Assembly (NCBI GenBank): GCA_049841135.1
Contig: JASGHK010000004.1
Location: 3,038,001-3,102,000, forward strand
DNA length: 64,000 nucleotides
Reading direction: 5' to 3'
From: JACRCT01 sp049841135
GTDB lineage: Bacteria; Myxococcota; Myxococcia; Myxococcales; UBA5297
Part shown: piece by piece, positions 18,525 to 26,463 of the stretch
Layout: the number at the start of each line of letters is the position of its first letter
Position numbering within the stretch: the stretch's first letter is position 1
Program-made: the position numbers and the translations under genes
The notes under the pieces: generated by a model
What the model saw: the letters and a program-made list of their open reading frames with translations, nothing else
Told to the model about the DNA's origin: nothing
The model's database searches: none

Positions 18525-19556
18525 TCAGCGCTTCTTGCCGGCGAGCTGCCCGCACGCCGCATCGATGTCCTCGCCGCGCGAGGAGCGTAGCAGGCAGCGC
18601 ACGCCACCCTCGTGGACGATCTTCTGGAACGCGACGATGCGCTCCGTCTTCGCCGGCCCGTAGCCGCAGCCTTCGAAGGCATTGTGCGGGATGAGGTTCA
18701 CTCGCGCTCGGACTCCCTCGAGCAGACCCACCAGCCGCCGCGCGTCCTCGTCCGAGTCGTTGAAGCCATCGAGGATGACGTACTCCAGGAAGAAGATGCG
18801 GTCCGTCTCCTCGGTGGACTTGCGCAGCAGCCCCAGCAGATCCGAGAGCGGCCACTGCTTGGTCTGCGGCATCAACGCGGCGCGCTGGTCGTCGGTCGTG
18901 GCGTTGAGCGAGAGCGCCAGGTGCGCCTGGCTCTCGCGCAGGAACCGCTCCATGCCCGGCAGCACGCCCGAGGTCGAGACCGTCACGTGGGCCGCGCCCA
19001 GCGCCGGGGCGGGCGGCTGGGCGAGCAACTCGACGGCGCGCAGCACCTCGTCCAGGTTGTCGAAGGGCTCGCCCATCCCCATGAAGACCACGTTGCGCAG
19101 CGGCGCGTTCGCGGGAGCGTCCGGCTTCGCCAGCAAGAACTGCGCGACGACCTCCGCGGCCTGCAGGTTCCTCGTTAGGCCCAGGCGCGCCGTGGCACAG
19201 AAGGCGCACTTGCGGGAGCAGCCGGCCTGGCTCGACACGCAAAGCGTGCTGCGGCCTTCCGCTGGGATGAGCACCGATTCGAAGCGCGCGCCGTCGGCGG
19301 CCTCGAAGGCGTACTTCACGGTGCCGTCCGTCGCCGCCTGTCGGGCGACGATTCGCGGGAGCACCAGCTCGCACGCTTCCCGGACGTTTGCCCAGGCTTC
19401 CGGCGCCACGCCCGCGATGCGCTCGGGCAGCGACGCCGGGACGGGCTGGGACTCGTGTAGCCAGCGCAGCGCTGCCAGGGCGCGCGAACGACTGTCGAGC
19501 AGGACCGTCAGTTCGGCGAGCGTAAGTCCGGAGAGCTGTCTCTTCGAGGCGGGCAT
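18525..19556 (-). CDS. rlmN: 23S rRNA (adenine-C2)-methyltransferase RlmN, dual-specificity type
   Basis: This 343-residue radical SAM methylase has the cluster motif Cys-x3-Cys-x2-Cys at 113-120. The two methyl-transfer Cys residues of the family fall at about 106 (Leu-Cys-Val-Ser-Ser-Gln) and 335 (Ala-Ala-Cys-Gly-Gln-Leu). Gly-Met-Gly-Glu-Pro binds SAM. It methylates A2503 of 23S rRNA and usually A37 of some tRNAs. I use the ATG at 19556; the longer frame would start in a 9-base tandem repeat and add a Trp-Thr-Glu repeat that is not family-like. It converges with the dehydrogenase gene, three bases away. Confidence 0.92.
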   Translation of the reverse strand: MPASKRQLSGLTLAELTVLLDSRSRALAALRWLHESQPVPASLPERIAGVAPEAWANVREACELVLPRIVARQAATDGTVKYAFEAADGARFESVLIPAEGRSTLCVSSQAGCSRKCAFCATARLGLTRNLQAAEVVAQFLLAKPDAPANAPLRNVVFMGMGEPFDNLDEVLRAVELLAQPPAPALGAAHVTVSTSGVLPGMERFLRESQAHLALSLNATTDDQRAALMPQTKQWPLSDLLGLLRKSTEETDRIFFLEYVILDGFNDSDEDARRLVGLLEGVRARVNLIPHNAFEGCGYGPAKTERIVAFQKIVHEGGVRCLLRSSRGEDIDAACGQLAGKKR

Positions 19557-19612
19557 GGCGGTCGCTTTCGGGCCCGCAAAGCTACCCGAGTTTGGGCGAA
19601 CCGCGACGGACA

Positions 19613-19653
19613 TCCACTCCGTCCACTCCGTCCACTCCGTCCGCTCCGTCCAC
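19613..19653. repeat. Short tandem repeat, 9-base unit TCCACTCCG
   Basis: Four 9-base units (the fourth with one A-to-G change) plus a partial fifth lie between rlmN and the acyltransferase. The array is intergenic if rlmN starts at 19556. Such arrays are prone to change in copy number. Confidence 0.7.
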
Positions 19654-19676
19654 CACGCGAACTCACTGCAAGGCAC

Positions 19677-20777
19677 TCAGAGGATGCGCCGCGCCCCGGG
19701 AGCGCGACGAAGCAGCTCCGCCAGCAGCCAGCTCGTCAGCACGCTCGCCGTCACGACCGCCAGGTACTTGGCCACCGGGTGCCACGGCGCCGCGACCAGC
19801 AAGGCGCCATATCCGAGCACCGGCCCGTAGTGCACCAGGTAGATGCCGTAGCTCGATGCCGTCAGCGACGTCCACACCCCCGTCGCCGGCTTCGCCTTGA
19901 GGCGGATCCATTCGTGGAGCATGACGACCGCGCTCGTCGCCACCGCGGCGTGCAACAGGCCATCGGCGAGCTTCAGCGGCAGGCTCGGCGGCGGCCTGCC
20001 CAGCCACGCCACGAAGATCTGTCCCGCCGCCGCGATGAGGCCCACCAGCGTCGCCCACTTCGCGCGGGCCTTGCTCGGCGCGGCCGTGCGCCAACCTCCG
20101 AGGGCCGAGGCCATCCCCAGGAGGAAGAAGCCCACGTGGAACGGCACCCGCGAGAGCTGGACGTTGAGAACGGCGCTGTCGTACCAGGTCTGGTCGCCGG
20201 TGACCGTCAGCAGCGCTGCCTTGGCGAGACCTATCCCAAGGGCGAAGACGACCAGCGTTCGCGTCCGCCCCCGCCCCGCTTTTGTGGCCTGCGCCGACTT
20301 GAAGGCCCTGGGACGCCACCACAGCGCCAGCGCCGCCGCGGTCGAGAGGACGAAGAGGTATGGCAAGAACCAGAGGTGCCCGTGGTTCAGGTCCCACCGC
20401 CAGTACTGCGGCCAGAACTGGAGGAAGCGCATCGGGCCGTCGTGTCGACAGGCGCGCAGCCACTCGCCCATGGCCACGACCGTCGCCAGGCCCAGGGGGA
20501 GCGGGACCAGCAATCGCACCGCACGCGCGCCGACCGACGCTCTTGGGCCTCGGCGAGCCAGCGATGGGACCAGGACCGCGCCGGCGACGAAGAACAGCGC
20601 CGGGATCCAGATGGCCTCGCAGACCAGGCCGATGCCGTCGAAGACGTACCACCGCTGCGAGTCGAGGACGTACCAGTCCGGCGCGTGCTCCATGTACGGG
20701 ACGATGGCGTGCGAGGCCACGATGGCCAGGACGGCCACCGTCCTCATCCAGTCGAGGTGCGGGTCTCGCTGCTCCAC
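19677..20777 (-). CDS. Membrane acyltransferase (acyltransferase 3 family)
   Basis: This protein of about 366 residues has around ten hydrophobic helices and the N-terminal pattern of acyltransferase 3 proteins: Leu-Asp-Trp-Met-Arg-Thr-Val-Ala-Val with a following His in Val-Ala-Ser-His. A His-Gly-His-Leu-Trp-Phe-Leu and a Tyr-Gly-Ile-Tyr-Leu-Val-His-Tyr segment further on also fit. The family transfers acyl groups to sugars or lipids at the membrane. The GTG start at 20777 is my choice, since the upstream extension is low-complexity and non-hydrophobic. Its acceptor is unknown. Confidence 0.75.
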   Translation of the reverse strand: MEQRDPHLDWMRTVAVLAIVASHAIVPYMEHAPDWYVLDSQRWYVFDGIGLVCEAIWIPALFFVAGAVLVPSLARRGPRASVGARAVRLLVPLPLGLATVVAMGEWLRACRHDGPMRFLQFWPQYWRWDLNHGHLWFLPYLFVLSTAAALALWWRPRAFKSAQATKAGRGRTRTLVVFALGIGLAKAALLTVTGDQTWYDSAVLNVQLSRVPFHVGFFLLGMASALGGWRTAAPSKARAKWATLVGLIAAAGQIFVAWLGRPPPSLPLKLADGLLHAAVATSAVVMLHEWIRLKAKPATGVWTSLTASSYGIYLVHYGPVLGYGALLVAAPWHPVAKYLAVVTASVLTSWLLAELLRRAPGARRIL

Positions 20778-20926
20778 GGCGGCGGACTGTACTCCAGATA
20801 CGACGACGGCCCCGGCGATCGCTCGCTGGGGCCGTCTGCTTGTCTCGGTTGCTCTTGCTTGGCTCGCTCGCGGGTCTTGCTGGTTCCGGGCCCGGTCACC
20901 GCACAGGGCCCAACCATCCCCGCGCG

Positions 20927-21592
20927 CTAACGCTTGCGGCTCACCGGCTCCGCTTTCAGGAAGTCCTTGAGCAGCGCGCGCCACTTCTCCTCGGGGACCG
21001 AGTCCACGGAGTGGATGGACACCTCACCGCCGTCCGCCGCCGCCAGGCCCAGCTCGCGCTCGGCGAAGTTCACCAGACGGCCGGCCTCCGCCGTCAGCCA
21101 CTCGCGAGCGGCCTCGCCTCGGGGCAGCGACTTATGGGCATCGTTCGCCGGCTCGATCTCCACCAGCCAGTTGGCCTTGAGATCCTTGGCGCCGTCGTCG
21201 TTGGCCGCCGTCACCTTGCCGTTGATCGGCGAGGGGATCGCCACCTCGACGCTGCCCAGCTTGAGCACGAAGAGCGGCTCGCCGGCGGCCACCGACTTGC
21301 CCGCCTCGGCGCTCGTCACCGCGGCGACGTTCGGGAGCAGCCGCACGGCCAGGTCGTCCAGGCCCACGCGCATCCGCGGCCCGCTCTGCCTGAGCCAGGT
21401 GTGGCCCGGGGCGTACGCCAGCTCCGGGTCGAAGGCGAGCCAGCTGGCCATGGGCGCGACCCGCTCCTTGAGCCCCGTCAGCCGCGCGAAGAGCGCCACC
21501 ACCCCGAGCATGATCGCCACCGCCACCGGGATGGCGAACACGAACCCGAACCAGACGCCCAACCCGATGAAGAACCCAGCGACGCTATCCAT
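20927..21592 (-). CDS. Membrane-anchored GcvH-like (lipoyl-domain fold) protein 1
   Basis: This 221-residue protein starts with one long hydrophobic segment (about 5-40). A glycine-cleavage-H-like domain follows at about 58-155, with Gly-His-Thr-Trp, Val-Gly-Leu-Asp-Asp-Leu-Ala and Pro-Ile-Asn-Gly-Lys-Val as landmarks. At the lipoylation site, where GcvH has Glu-Ser-Val-Lys-Ala, this protein reads Gly-Ser-Val-Glu-Val: the lysine is absent. The tail is unique. It is the last gene of the minus-strand redox operon with cytochrome c, NrfD and HybA-like subunits. It is therefore probably a structural or electron-transfer accessory and not a glycine-cleavage component. Confidence 0.75.
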   Translation of the reverse strand: MDSVAGFFIGLGVWFGFVFAIPVAVAIMLGVVALFARLTGLKERVAPMASWLAFDPELAYAPGHTWLRQSGPRMRVGLDDLAVRLLPNVAAVTSAEAGKSVAAGEPLFVLKLGSVEVAIPSPINGKVTAANDDGAKDLKANWLVEIEPANDAHKSLPRGEAAREWLTAEAGRLVNFAERELGLAAADGGEVSIHSVDSVPEEKWRALLKDFLKAEPVSRKR

Positions 21593-21649
21593 GACCTGCT
21601 CCCTTCGTTGCTGACGACCTAGAACTTACGACCGAAGACCGCTTTTCCT

Positions 21650-21997
21650 CTAGTCCTCTGACGCGTGGCACTTGTCGCACTCTTCCAGGTTGAAGGCGCT
21701 CTTGCCGTCGGCGTGGCACTTGCCGCACAGCTCACCCTTGTTCATCACCTTGTGCTTGATCTCCGGCTTCTTGGCGCCGGGCTTCATCGGCCAGTCCTTC
21801 GGGTGGCACGAGGTGCAGTCGGCGGACTCCGCCTTGACGTGGGTGGTGTGCTTGAAGGTCACCACGCCGGGGCTCTTGGCCGCCTTCGGCAACGCGATGT
21901 CCTTGGGCAGCTTCGGCAGCTCGGCGGCCAGGGCGGTGGCGGCGACGATGCCGGCCAGGGCGGCGAGGATTGCGGGGATGGTTCGGCGCGGGGTCAT
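21650..21997 (-). CDS. Tri-haem c-type cytochrome (c3/c7-like)
   Basis: This 115-residue secreted protein has a Sec signal peptide (cut near Ala-Leu-Ala-Ala at about 24) and three Cys-x2-Cys-His haem sites at 61-65, 91-95 and 107-111. Extra His residues at 50, 53 and 82 can serve as second axial ligands, as in bis-His c7 cytochromes. It is Lys-rich. It sits between the two GcvH-like genes of the NrfD operon, so it likely takes electrons from the membrane complex in the periplasm. Confidence 0.88.
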   Translation of the reverse strand: MTPRRTIPAILAALAGIVAATALAAELPKLPKDIALPKAAKSPGVVTFKHTTHVKAESADCTSCHPKDWPMKPGAKKPEIKHKVMNKGELCGKCHADGKSAFNLEECDKCHASED

Positions 21998-22009
21998 GGC
22001 GGCCTTCTC

Positions 22010-22702
22010 CTAGGTGAGGAAGTGCTTCTTGACGATGGCCACCCAGCCGTTGGCGTCGATGCCCTTGGCCAGGCCGTCGACGGGCGCGCCGCCGTCCTGC
22101 ATGGCGAGGCCGAGCTGGGGGTCGAGGCGGCTGCGCAGCTCGAGCCAGGCGTCCTCGAGGTGGCGGCGGGCGGCCTTGAACGAGAGCAGGTGCTTGGCGT
22201 TGGCCGCGGCGCGCTGCGACTCGATCTTGAGGAGCCAGCCCTCGCCGTAGGGGTCGGTCTTGGCCAGCTGCGGGTTGGCGAGGACCTTGTCGTTGACGGC
22301 GACCACCTTGCCGTCGACCGGGGAGAGCATCTCCAGCTCCTGCCCGTCGACCTTCAGCGTCCAGCCCTTCTCGCCCTGGCCGACGGTGGCGCCCGCGGCG
22401 GGGACGTCGATGGCCTGGATGGCCCCGACCAGCTTCTGCGCGAAGTCGCTCATGCCGACCAGCGCGGTGGCGCCTTCGAACCGGGCCCAGGCGTGGCCGG
22501 GGTGGAAGAGCAGCGCCTCGGGCACCGCGAAGCCGATCTCGCGCTCGACGGCCGGCGCCGCCTTGGGCAGGGCGACCGCCTTCTCGAGCTGCTTGCCGCC
22601 GTTGAGGAAGCGCCAGAAGGGGATGAAGGAGAGCAGGAAGCTGATGGCGATGGCGTACTCGGCCAGCTTGATGTCGTAGGAGGCGAGGAAGTCGTGGGGC
22701 AT
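22010..22702 (-). CDS. Membrane-anchored GcvH-like (lipoyl-domain fold) protein 2
   Basis: This 230-residue protein has one N-terminal membrane helix (about 13-32). A GcvH-like domain follows at about 65-165 with Pro-Gly-His-Ala-Trp, Pro-Val-Asp-Gly-Lys-Val and the very GcvH-like Asp-Pro-Tyr-Gly-Glu-Gly-Trp-Leu. The canonical lipoyl-lysine position is Gly, within Val-Asp-Gly-Gln-Glu-Leu-Glu, so lipoylation is not expected. It is 45 bases downstream of the NrfD-like gene and 12 bases upstream of the cytochrome gene. Its function is unknown, and it may be a scaffold of the redox complex. Confidence 0.75.
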   Translation of the reverse strand: MPHDFLASYDIKLAEYAIAISFLLSFIPFWRFLNGGKQLEKAVALPKAAPAVEREIGFAVPEALLFHPGHAWARFEGATALVGMSDFAQKLVGAIQAIDVPAAGATVGQGEKGWTLKVDGQELEMLSPVDGKVVAVNDKVLANPQLAKTDPYGEGWLLKIESQRAAANAKHLLSFKAARRHLEDAWLELRSRLDPQLGLAMQDGGAPVDGLAKGIDANGWVAIVKKHFLT

Positions 22703-22747
22703 GGCGTTCTCCCAGGGAGTGGCCGGCCTCTGCGCCGGCCTCCTGAC

Positions 22748-23998
22748 TTAGTGTTCGCTGCCGCGGTAGTCGGGGTGCTCGCGGAGGATCGGCATGCGGT
22801 TGACGATCCAGCGGAAGATGAGGACGCCGATGGTGATGATGGTCAGGCTGATCATCACCTCCATCCAGTGCGGCACGTAGCGGTCGGGGGCGTCCCAGCG
22901 GAAGGCGACGAAGCTGACGTTGAAGCGGTTGAGCACGATGCCCAGCACGGTCCAGGCGGCGGTGATGCGCACCAGCTTCACGTTGCGGTTGCGCACCGCG
23001 TAGGCGTAGGCGAAGCAGGGCACCAGCACGAAGCCGATGATCTCCACCAGGAACCAGCTGCCGTAGGGCGTGGAGAGCAGGTTCCAGGAAGTGGATTCGG
23101 CGACGCCCAGCAGCTTGCCGAAGAAGTAGGCGAACAGGACCACCGAGGCGGCCTTGCCCAGGCCCAGGGTGATGGCGTCCATGTCGTGGCGCGGCTCGCC
23201 GATGAGCTGGGTGCGGAAGACCTTGTGGCTCAGGCCGCTCTCGACGATGACCATCGACAGGCCGGCGGCGATGGACGAGACGAAGAAGAAGATGGGGATG
23301 AAGGGCGAGTACCAGAGCGGGTGCAGCTTGCCCTTCATCAGCAGGAACAGGCTGCCCAGCGACGACTGGTGCATGGTGGAGAGGACGACGCCGAAGACGG
23401 TCAGCGCCAGCGCGATGCGCAGCGCCCAGTCGCGCGCCTTCTTCATGCCCAGCCACTCGAAGACCGCCGGGCTGAACTCCAGCGCCAGCACGGTGGCGTA
23501 CATGATGACGCACCAGGCGACCTCGAACATGACCGAGGTCAGGCCGTGGCTGCCGATGACCGGGACCCAGAGGTTCCAGGGGCGGCCGAGGTCGGCGACC
23601 AGGCCGATGACCACGAAGACGTATCCCAGGAAGCCGGTGAGGATGGCCGGGCGGGCCACCGGCTTGTACTTCTTGAGCCCGAAGATGTAGACGGCGCTGG
23701 CCAGCGTGTAGCCGCCGGCGGCCAGGGCGACGCCGCTCGCCACGTCCAGGCCGATCGAGATGCCCCAGGGGTTGGTCTGGGACAGGTTGGAGACGGCGCC
23801 GATGCCCGCCGCGAACCGGTAGACGATGGTCGGCAGGCCGACGATCAGGATCAGCGCGGCGATGACGTTGAACGGCGTCAGCAGGCTCTTGAGATAGCCC
23901 TTCAAGCCCAGGCCCATGAAGAGCTTGTCGGCGAGCCAGGCGCTCTTGCTCAGGGCTCCCCCGAGCTGCGTCGAGGGGTTGGTGTTCTCGCTAGTCAT
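22748..23998 (-). CDS. NrfD/PsrC-family quinone-interacting membrane subunit
   Basis: This 416-residue protein has about ten transmembrane helices. It contains the NrfD-type segment with His in Thr-Met-His-Gln-Ser-Ser-Leu-Gly near the middle, matching HybB-like members. The ATG at 23998 overlaps the HybA-like stop by eight bases. It should exchange electrons between the menaquinone pool and the HybA-like iron-sulfur subunit. With the cytochrome and GcvH-like proteins it forms a HybAB-like complex without any hydrogenase or molybdenum catalytic subunit in the operon. Confidence 0.88.
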   Translation of the reverse strand: MTSENTNPSTQLGGALSKSAWLADKLFMGLGLKGYLKSLLTPFNVIAALILIVGLPTIVYRFAAGIGAVSNLSQTNPWGISIGLDVASGVALAAGGYTLASAVYIFGLKKYKPVARPAILTGFLGYVFVVIGLVADLGRPWNLWVPVIGSHGLTSVMFEVAWCVIMYATVLALEFSPAVFEWLGMKKARDWALRIALALTVFGVVLSTMHQSSLGSLFLLMKGKLHPLWYSPFIPIFFFVSSIAAGLSMVIVESGLSHKVFRTQLIGEPRHDMDAITLGLGKAASVVLFAYFFGKLLGVAESTSWNLLSTPYGSWFLVEIIGFVLVPCFAYAYAVRNRNVKLVRITAAWTVLGIVLNRFNVSFVAFRWDAPDRYVPHWMEVMISLTIITIGVLIFRWIVNRMPILREHPDYRGSEH

Positions 23999-24908
23999 GC
24001 TTGGCCTCGCTGTGCTCCGCGGATTTCTGGTCTGACGGGCCCGGAGGCCCATCGCCACCCTCATTGCCCTTGGCGAAGGTGTAGATGCCCATCAAGAGCG
24101 GTGGCCAGAGCGTCATGACGAAGGGCAGGACGCCGAGGACGCCGGAGGTCAGCTCGGGGTAGCCGCGGTCGCCCAGCTTCGCCGGCGACTTGAGCCCGAG
24201 CTTCTCGAAGCCGACGTCGGCCAGGTACAGCACGCTGGTGCCGCCCGCCTCGTGCTCGCCGTAGACGTGGTGGAGGTACTTGTCGGGGTTCTGGTAGATG
24301 CGCTCCTTGGCGATCTCCAGCAGGTCGGCGCGCTTGCCGAACTGCAGGCAGCCGGAGGGGCACGCCTCGGCGCAGGCCGGTCCGCCCGGACGCTCGTGGC
24401 ACATCTGGCACTTCTGGATGGTCGGGACCGCCTTCTCGTACTCGAAGCGCGGGACCTCGAACGGGCAGGCCATCATGCAGTAGCGGCAGCCCAGGCAGCG
24501 CTCGGGGTGGTAGACGACCGGGCCTTCCGGGGTCTTGTCCAGGGCGCGGGCGAGGCACGCCGAGGCGCAGGCCGGCTCGAGGCAGTGCATGCACTGCGTC
24601 TTCACGTAGCGCTGCGCGCCGTCCTTGCCGGGCGCGTCGACGCGGTTGACGGTCGTGAAGTGGCCGGTAGTGGTCTGGCGCTTCTGGTCGAAGATCGACC
24701 GGTCGCCAGCCTTCTCGACCTGGTGGCCGTTCTGCTCGCTGCAGGCGATCTCGCAGCCGCGGCAACCGACGCACTTGGTGGTGTCGATGAGCAGGCCGCT
24801 GGCCTCGCCGTTCCCCGCCGACGCCAGGGCCTGGCCCGGGCTGCCGATCGCCGCCGCGGCACCGGTGAGGCCCGCGAGCTTGAGGAAACCTCTTCGACTG
24901 ATGGTCAT
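23991..24908 (-). CDS. HybA-like periplasmic 4Fe-4S ferredoxin subunit
   Basis: This 305-residue protein has a twin-arginine signal (Ser-Arg-Arg-Gly-Phe-Leu-Lys) and four 4Fe-4S motif blocks: Cys-Val-Gly-Cys-Arg-Gly-Cys near residue 48, Cys-Met-His-Cys, Cys-Leu-Gly-Cys-Arg-Tyr-Cys and Cys-Gln-Met-Cys. It ends with one C-terminal membrane helix (about 265-285), the HybA layout. I choose the ATG at 24908 over one ten codons upstream because it begins the signal. It relays electrons between the NrfD subunit and the cytochrome, or an unknown partner. Confidence 0.88.
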   Translation of the reverse strand: MTISRRGFLKLAGLTGAAAAIGSPGQALASAGNGEASGLLIDTTKCVGCRGCEIACSEQNGHQVEKAGDRSIFDQKRQTTTGHFTTVNRVDAPGKDGAQRYVKTQCMHCLEPACASACLARALDKTPEGPVVYHPERCLGCRYCMMACPFEVPRFEYEKAVPTIQKCQMCHERPGGPACAEACPSGCLQFGKRADLLEIAKERIYQNPDKYLHHVYGEHEAGGTSVLYLADVGFEKLGLKSPAKLGDRGYPELTSGVLGVLPFVMTLWPPLLMGIYTFAKGNEGGDGPPGPSDQKSAEHSEAKHD

Positions 24909-25011
24909 GGGCGCACTCCACTCCCTCGGGGGATGCACAGGGCATCCCCGCCTTCTCTCCGCAACGGAGGTGTTCAGGGTCTTGCTGCCTTGCTTGCCGT
25001 CGCCTCTGCCG

Positions 25012-25095
25012 CTACTTGCCTGCCCACATCGCGGCCAGCTCCGAGCCGCCGACGAGGACCAGGGCGAGCGGCATCAACACGATTGCGATGATCAT
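25012..25095 (-). CDS. 27-residue single-span membrane peptide
   Basis: This gene is too short for ordinary ORF calling. It starts at an ATG overlapping the stop of the upstream Cys-rich gene by four bases (ATGA), with a purine-rich GGAGCG six bases ahead. The peptide is hydrophobic from residue 2 to about 16, then Gly-Gly-Ser-Glu-Leu-Ala-Ala-Met-Trp, ending in Lys at a TAG. It resembles the tiny accessory subunits of respiratory complexes, such as CydX, in size and form, but no family match is claimed. It lies directly before the HybA-like gene of the operon. Confidence 0.6.
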   Translation of the reverse strand: MIIAIVLMPLALVLVGGSELAAMWAGK

Positions 25096-25304
25096 GTCCG
25101 CTCCTTTCCGACCTTCTCCACTTCGTCCTCCGAAGCCCGCTTCAGCCTCGCCATCGCCTCCAGGAAGAGCGGGCACCGTTGGAAGTCACCCTGCGCGCAC
25201 GGTCCAGAAGGCACCAACCGATTCACAGGCAGCGGCTTCTTGCACGCGCAGGCGTCGCAGAACGCCATCACCACTTCCTTCAAGAATGGGCAGCCTGAGT
25301 TCAT
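25092..25304 (-). CDS. Small Cys-rich protein at the head of the NrfD operon
   Basis: This 70-residue protein has seven Cys: Ser-Gly-Cys-Pro-Phe-Leu, Phe-Cys-Asp-Ala-Cys-Ala-Cys-Lys-Lys, Gly-Pro-Cys and Arg-Cys-Pro-Leu-Phe. The two Cys-Pro-(Phe/Leu)-(Leu/Phe) elements and Lys-Lys-Pro-Leu-Pro look like a conserved metal- or iron-sulfur-binding small protein rather than chance. Its stop is coupled (ATGA) to the 27-residue peptide. I infer a regulatory or assembly role in the operon but no function can be assigned. Confidence 0.55.
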   Translation of the reverse strand: MNSGCPFLKEVVMAFCDACACKKPLPVNRLVPSGPCAQGDFQRCPLFLEAMARLKRASEDEVEKVGKERT

Positions 25305-25490
25305 TCTGGCTGCCTTCTAAGCAATCCGCGGACCAGCACCTAAGTGCCTGAAATAACTATGTCTGGTTTCGACGATGTCGATTTTGTCGGCACCCCATAC
25401 GGGCAGCTCGCCTTCGTTACCGAGTGAAACGAAGGTCCCATGCCTCGTTGTGGAGTTTCTCGGCGCGGTGTTGAGGAATTCGACAACACC

Positions 25491-25509
25491 ACCGCCCTTT
25501 CGGGGCGGT
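25491..25509. other. GC hairpin in the 25305-25696 gap
   Basis: ACCGCCC pairs with GGGCGGT across a five-base loop. No T-run follows on either strand. Apart from this, the palindrome at 25560 and one CCTGAAAT motif at 25347, the 392-base gap holds only short unsupported frames. It probably contains the divergent promoters for the redox operon and the DUF4097 lipoprotein. Confidence 0.35.
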
Positions 25510-25559
25510 CGCGTCCGAAACCGGTCTCGACTGAGGGACCTTAGGTCGCCACCGATTCC

Positions 25560-25580
25560 CAATTTCAGGACCTGAAATTG
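25560..25580. promoter_or_regulatory. 21-base perfect palindrome (possible operator)
   Basis: CAATTTCAGG, one central A, then CCTGAAATTG. The arms are perfectly complementary and AT-richer than the surroundings. It lies 117 bases before the DUF4097 lipoprotein start, between two divergent transcription units. The half-site CCTGAAAT recurs at 25347, 41639, 47422 and 62429, all intergenic. It could bind a dimeric regulator or form an RNA hairpin. Confidence 0.45.
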
Positions 25581-25696
25581 CCGGCTGGTTCTTTGGGGCC
25601 CGAGCCCTTTCCAGAAGCCCCTTCACACCCAGCGGGCCTCGGCCGTTTGGAGGTTGGGCCGAACAACCAAACCCGAAAACTCCAACGGAGCCTCCC

Positions 25697-26396
25697 ATGA
25701 CCATCCGCAAGAATCGCGATCGCCCTCGCCGTCGTCTCCACCTTCACCGTCGTGGCCTGCGGCGGTGGCGGCAATCCAGCGACGGGCTCCAAGCGGCTCG
25801 ATGCCGAGCAGAAGGTGACCGTCACCGCGAGCGCCAAGAAGCTCGTGCTCAACAACGACTTCGGCGCCATCAAGGTCGTGGGCGAGGCCGGGCGCACCGA
25901 GATCGACATGAAGCCCACGCTGAAGAGTTCCGACCCCGAGGCCGGCACCATCGACGTGCTGGCGGACGGCGAGTCGATGCTCGTGCAGGTCAACAACTCC
26001 TCGGGCGGCACCATCGCGGTCGACGTGACCATCTACACGCCCAAGGAGCTGAGCTTCACCGTCAACACCGGCGGCGGAAACCTCGACCTGACGGGGATGA
26101 CCGGCAGCGGCATCGCCAATACCAAGGACGGCGACTGCACCATCGACATGGACCTGGGCACCTCGGGCTCGCTCACCGTCAACACCCTCAAGGGCGACAT
26201 CAAGGTCACCGTGCCCGCGACGACCAAGGGCGACCTGAGCGCCAGCGCCACGGCCGGAACGCTCACCGTCTCCTCCAACCTGAACCTCGACACGCCGGTG
26301 TACGCCGGCATGGGCTCGGGCTCGCTCAACGGCGGCGGCGACGCCTCGATCACGCTCTCCAGCACCTCCGGCAACATCAGCGTGAGCGGGAAGTAG
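25697..26396 (+). CDS. DUF4097-like lipoprotein (frameshifted as sequenced)
   Basis: The ATG at 25697 leads into a lipoprotein signal only after one A is removed from GAATC (25711-25715). This gives an Ile-Ala-Leu-Ala-Val-Val signal ending in the lipobox Val-Val-Ala-Cys. The mature part has repeated Gly-Asp-Ile/Gly-Ser-Leu-x-Val strands (for example Thr-Leu-Lys-Gly-Asp-Ile-Lys-Val) typical of the right-handed beta-helix DUF4097/DUF2807 proteins. The corrected length is 232 residues. It precedes the ECF sigma operon by 67 bases and may be part of that envelope-stress unit. Its ligand is unknown. Confidence 0.7.
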
Positions 26397-26463
26397 GTAG
26401 GCGCGAGAGCCGCGCGGAGGGTAACCTCCCGGTCGAGCCGGGGCAGACCCGGCTCGACTCGTC

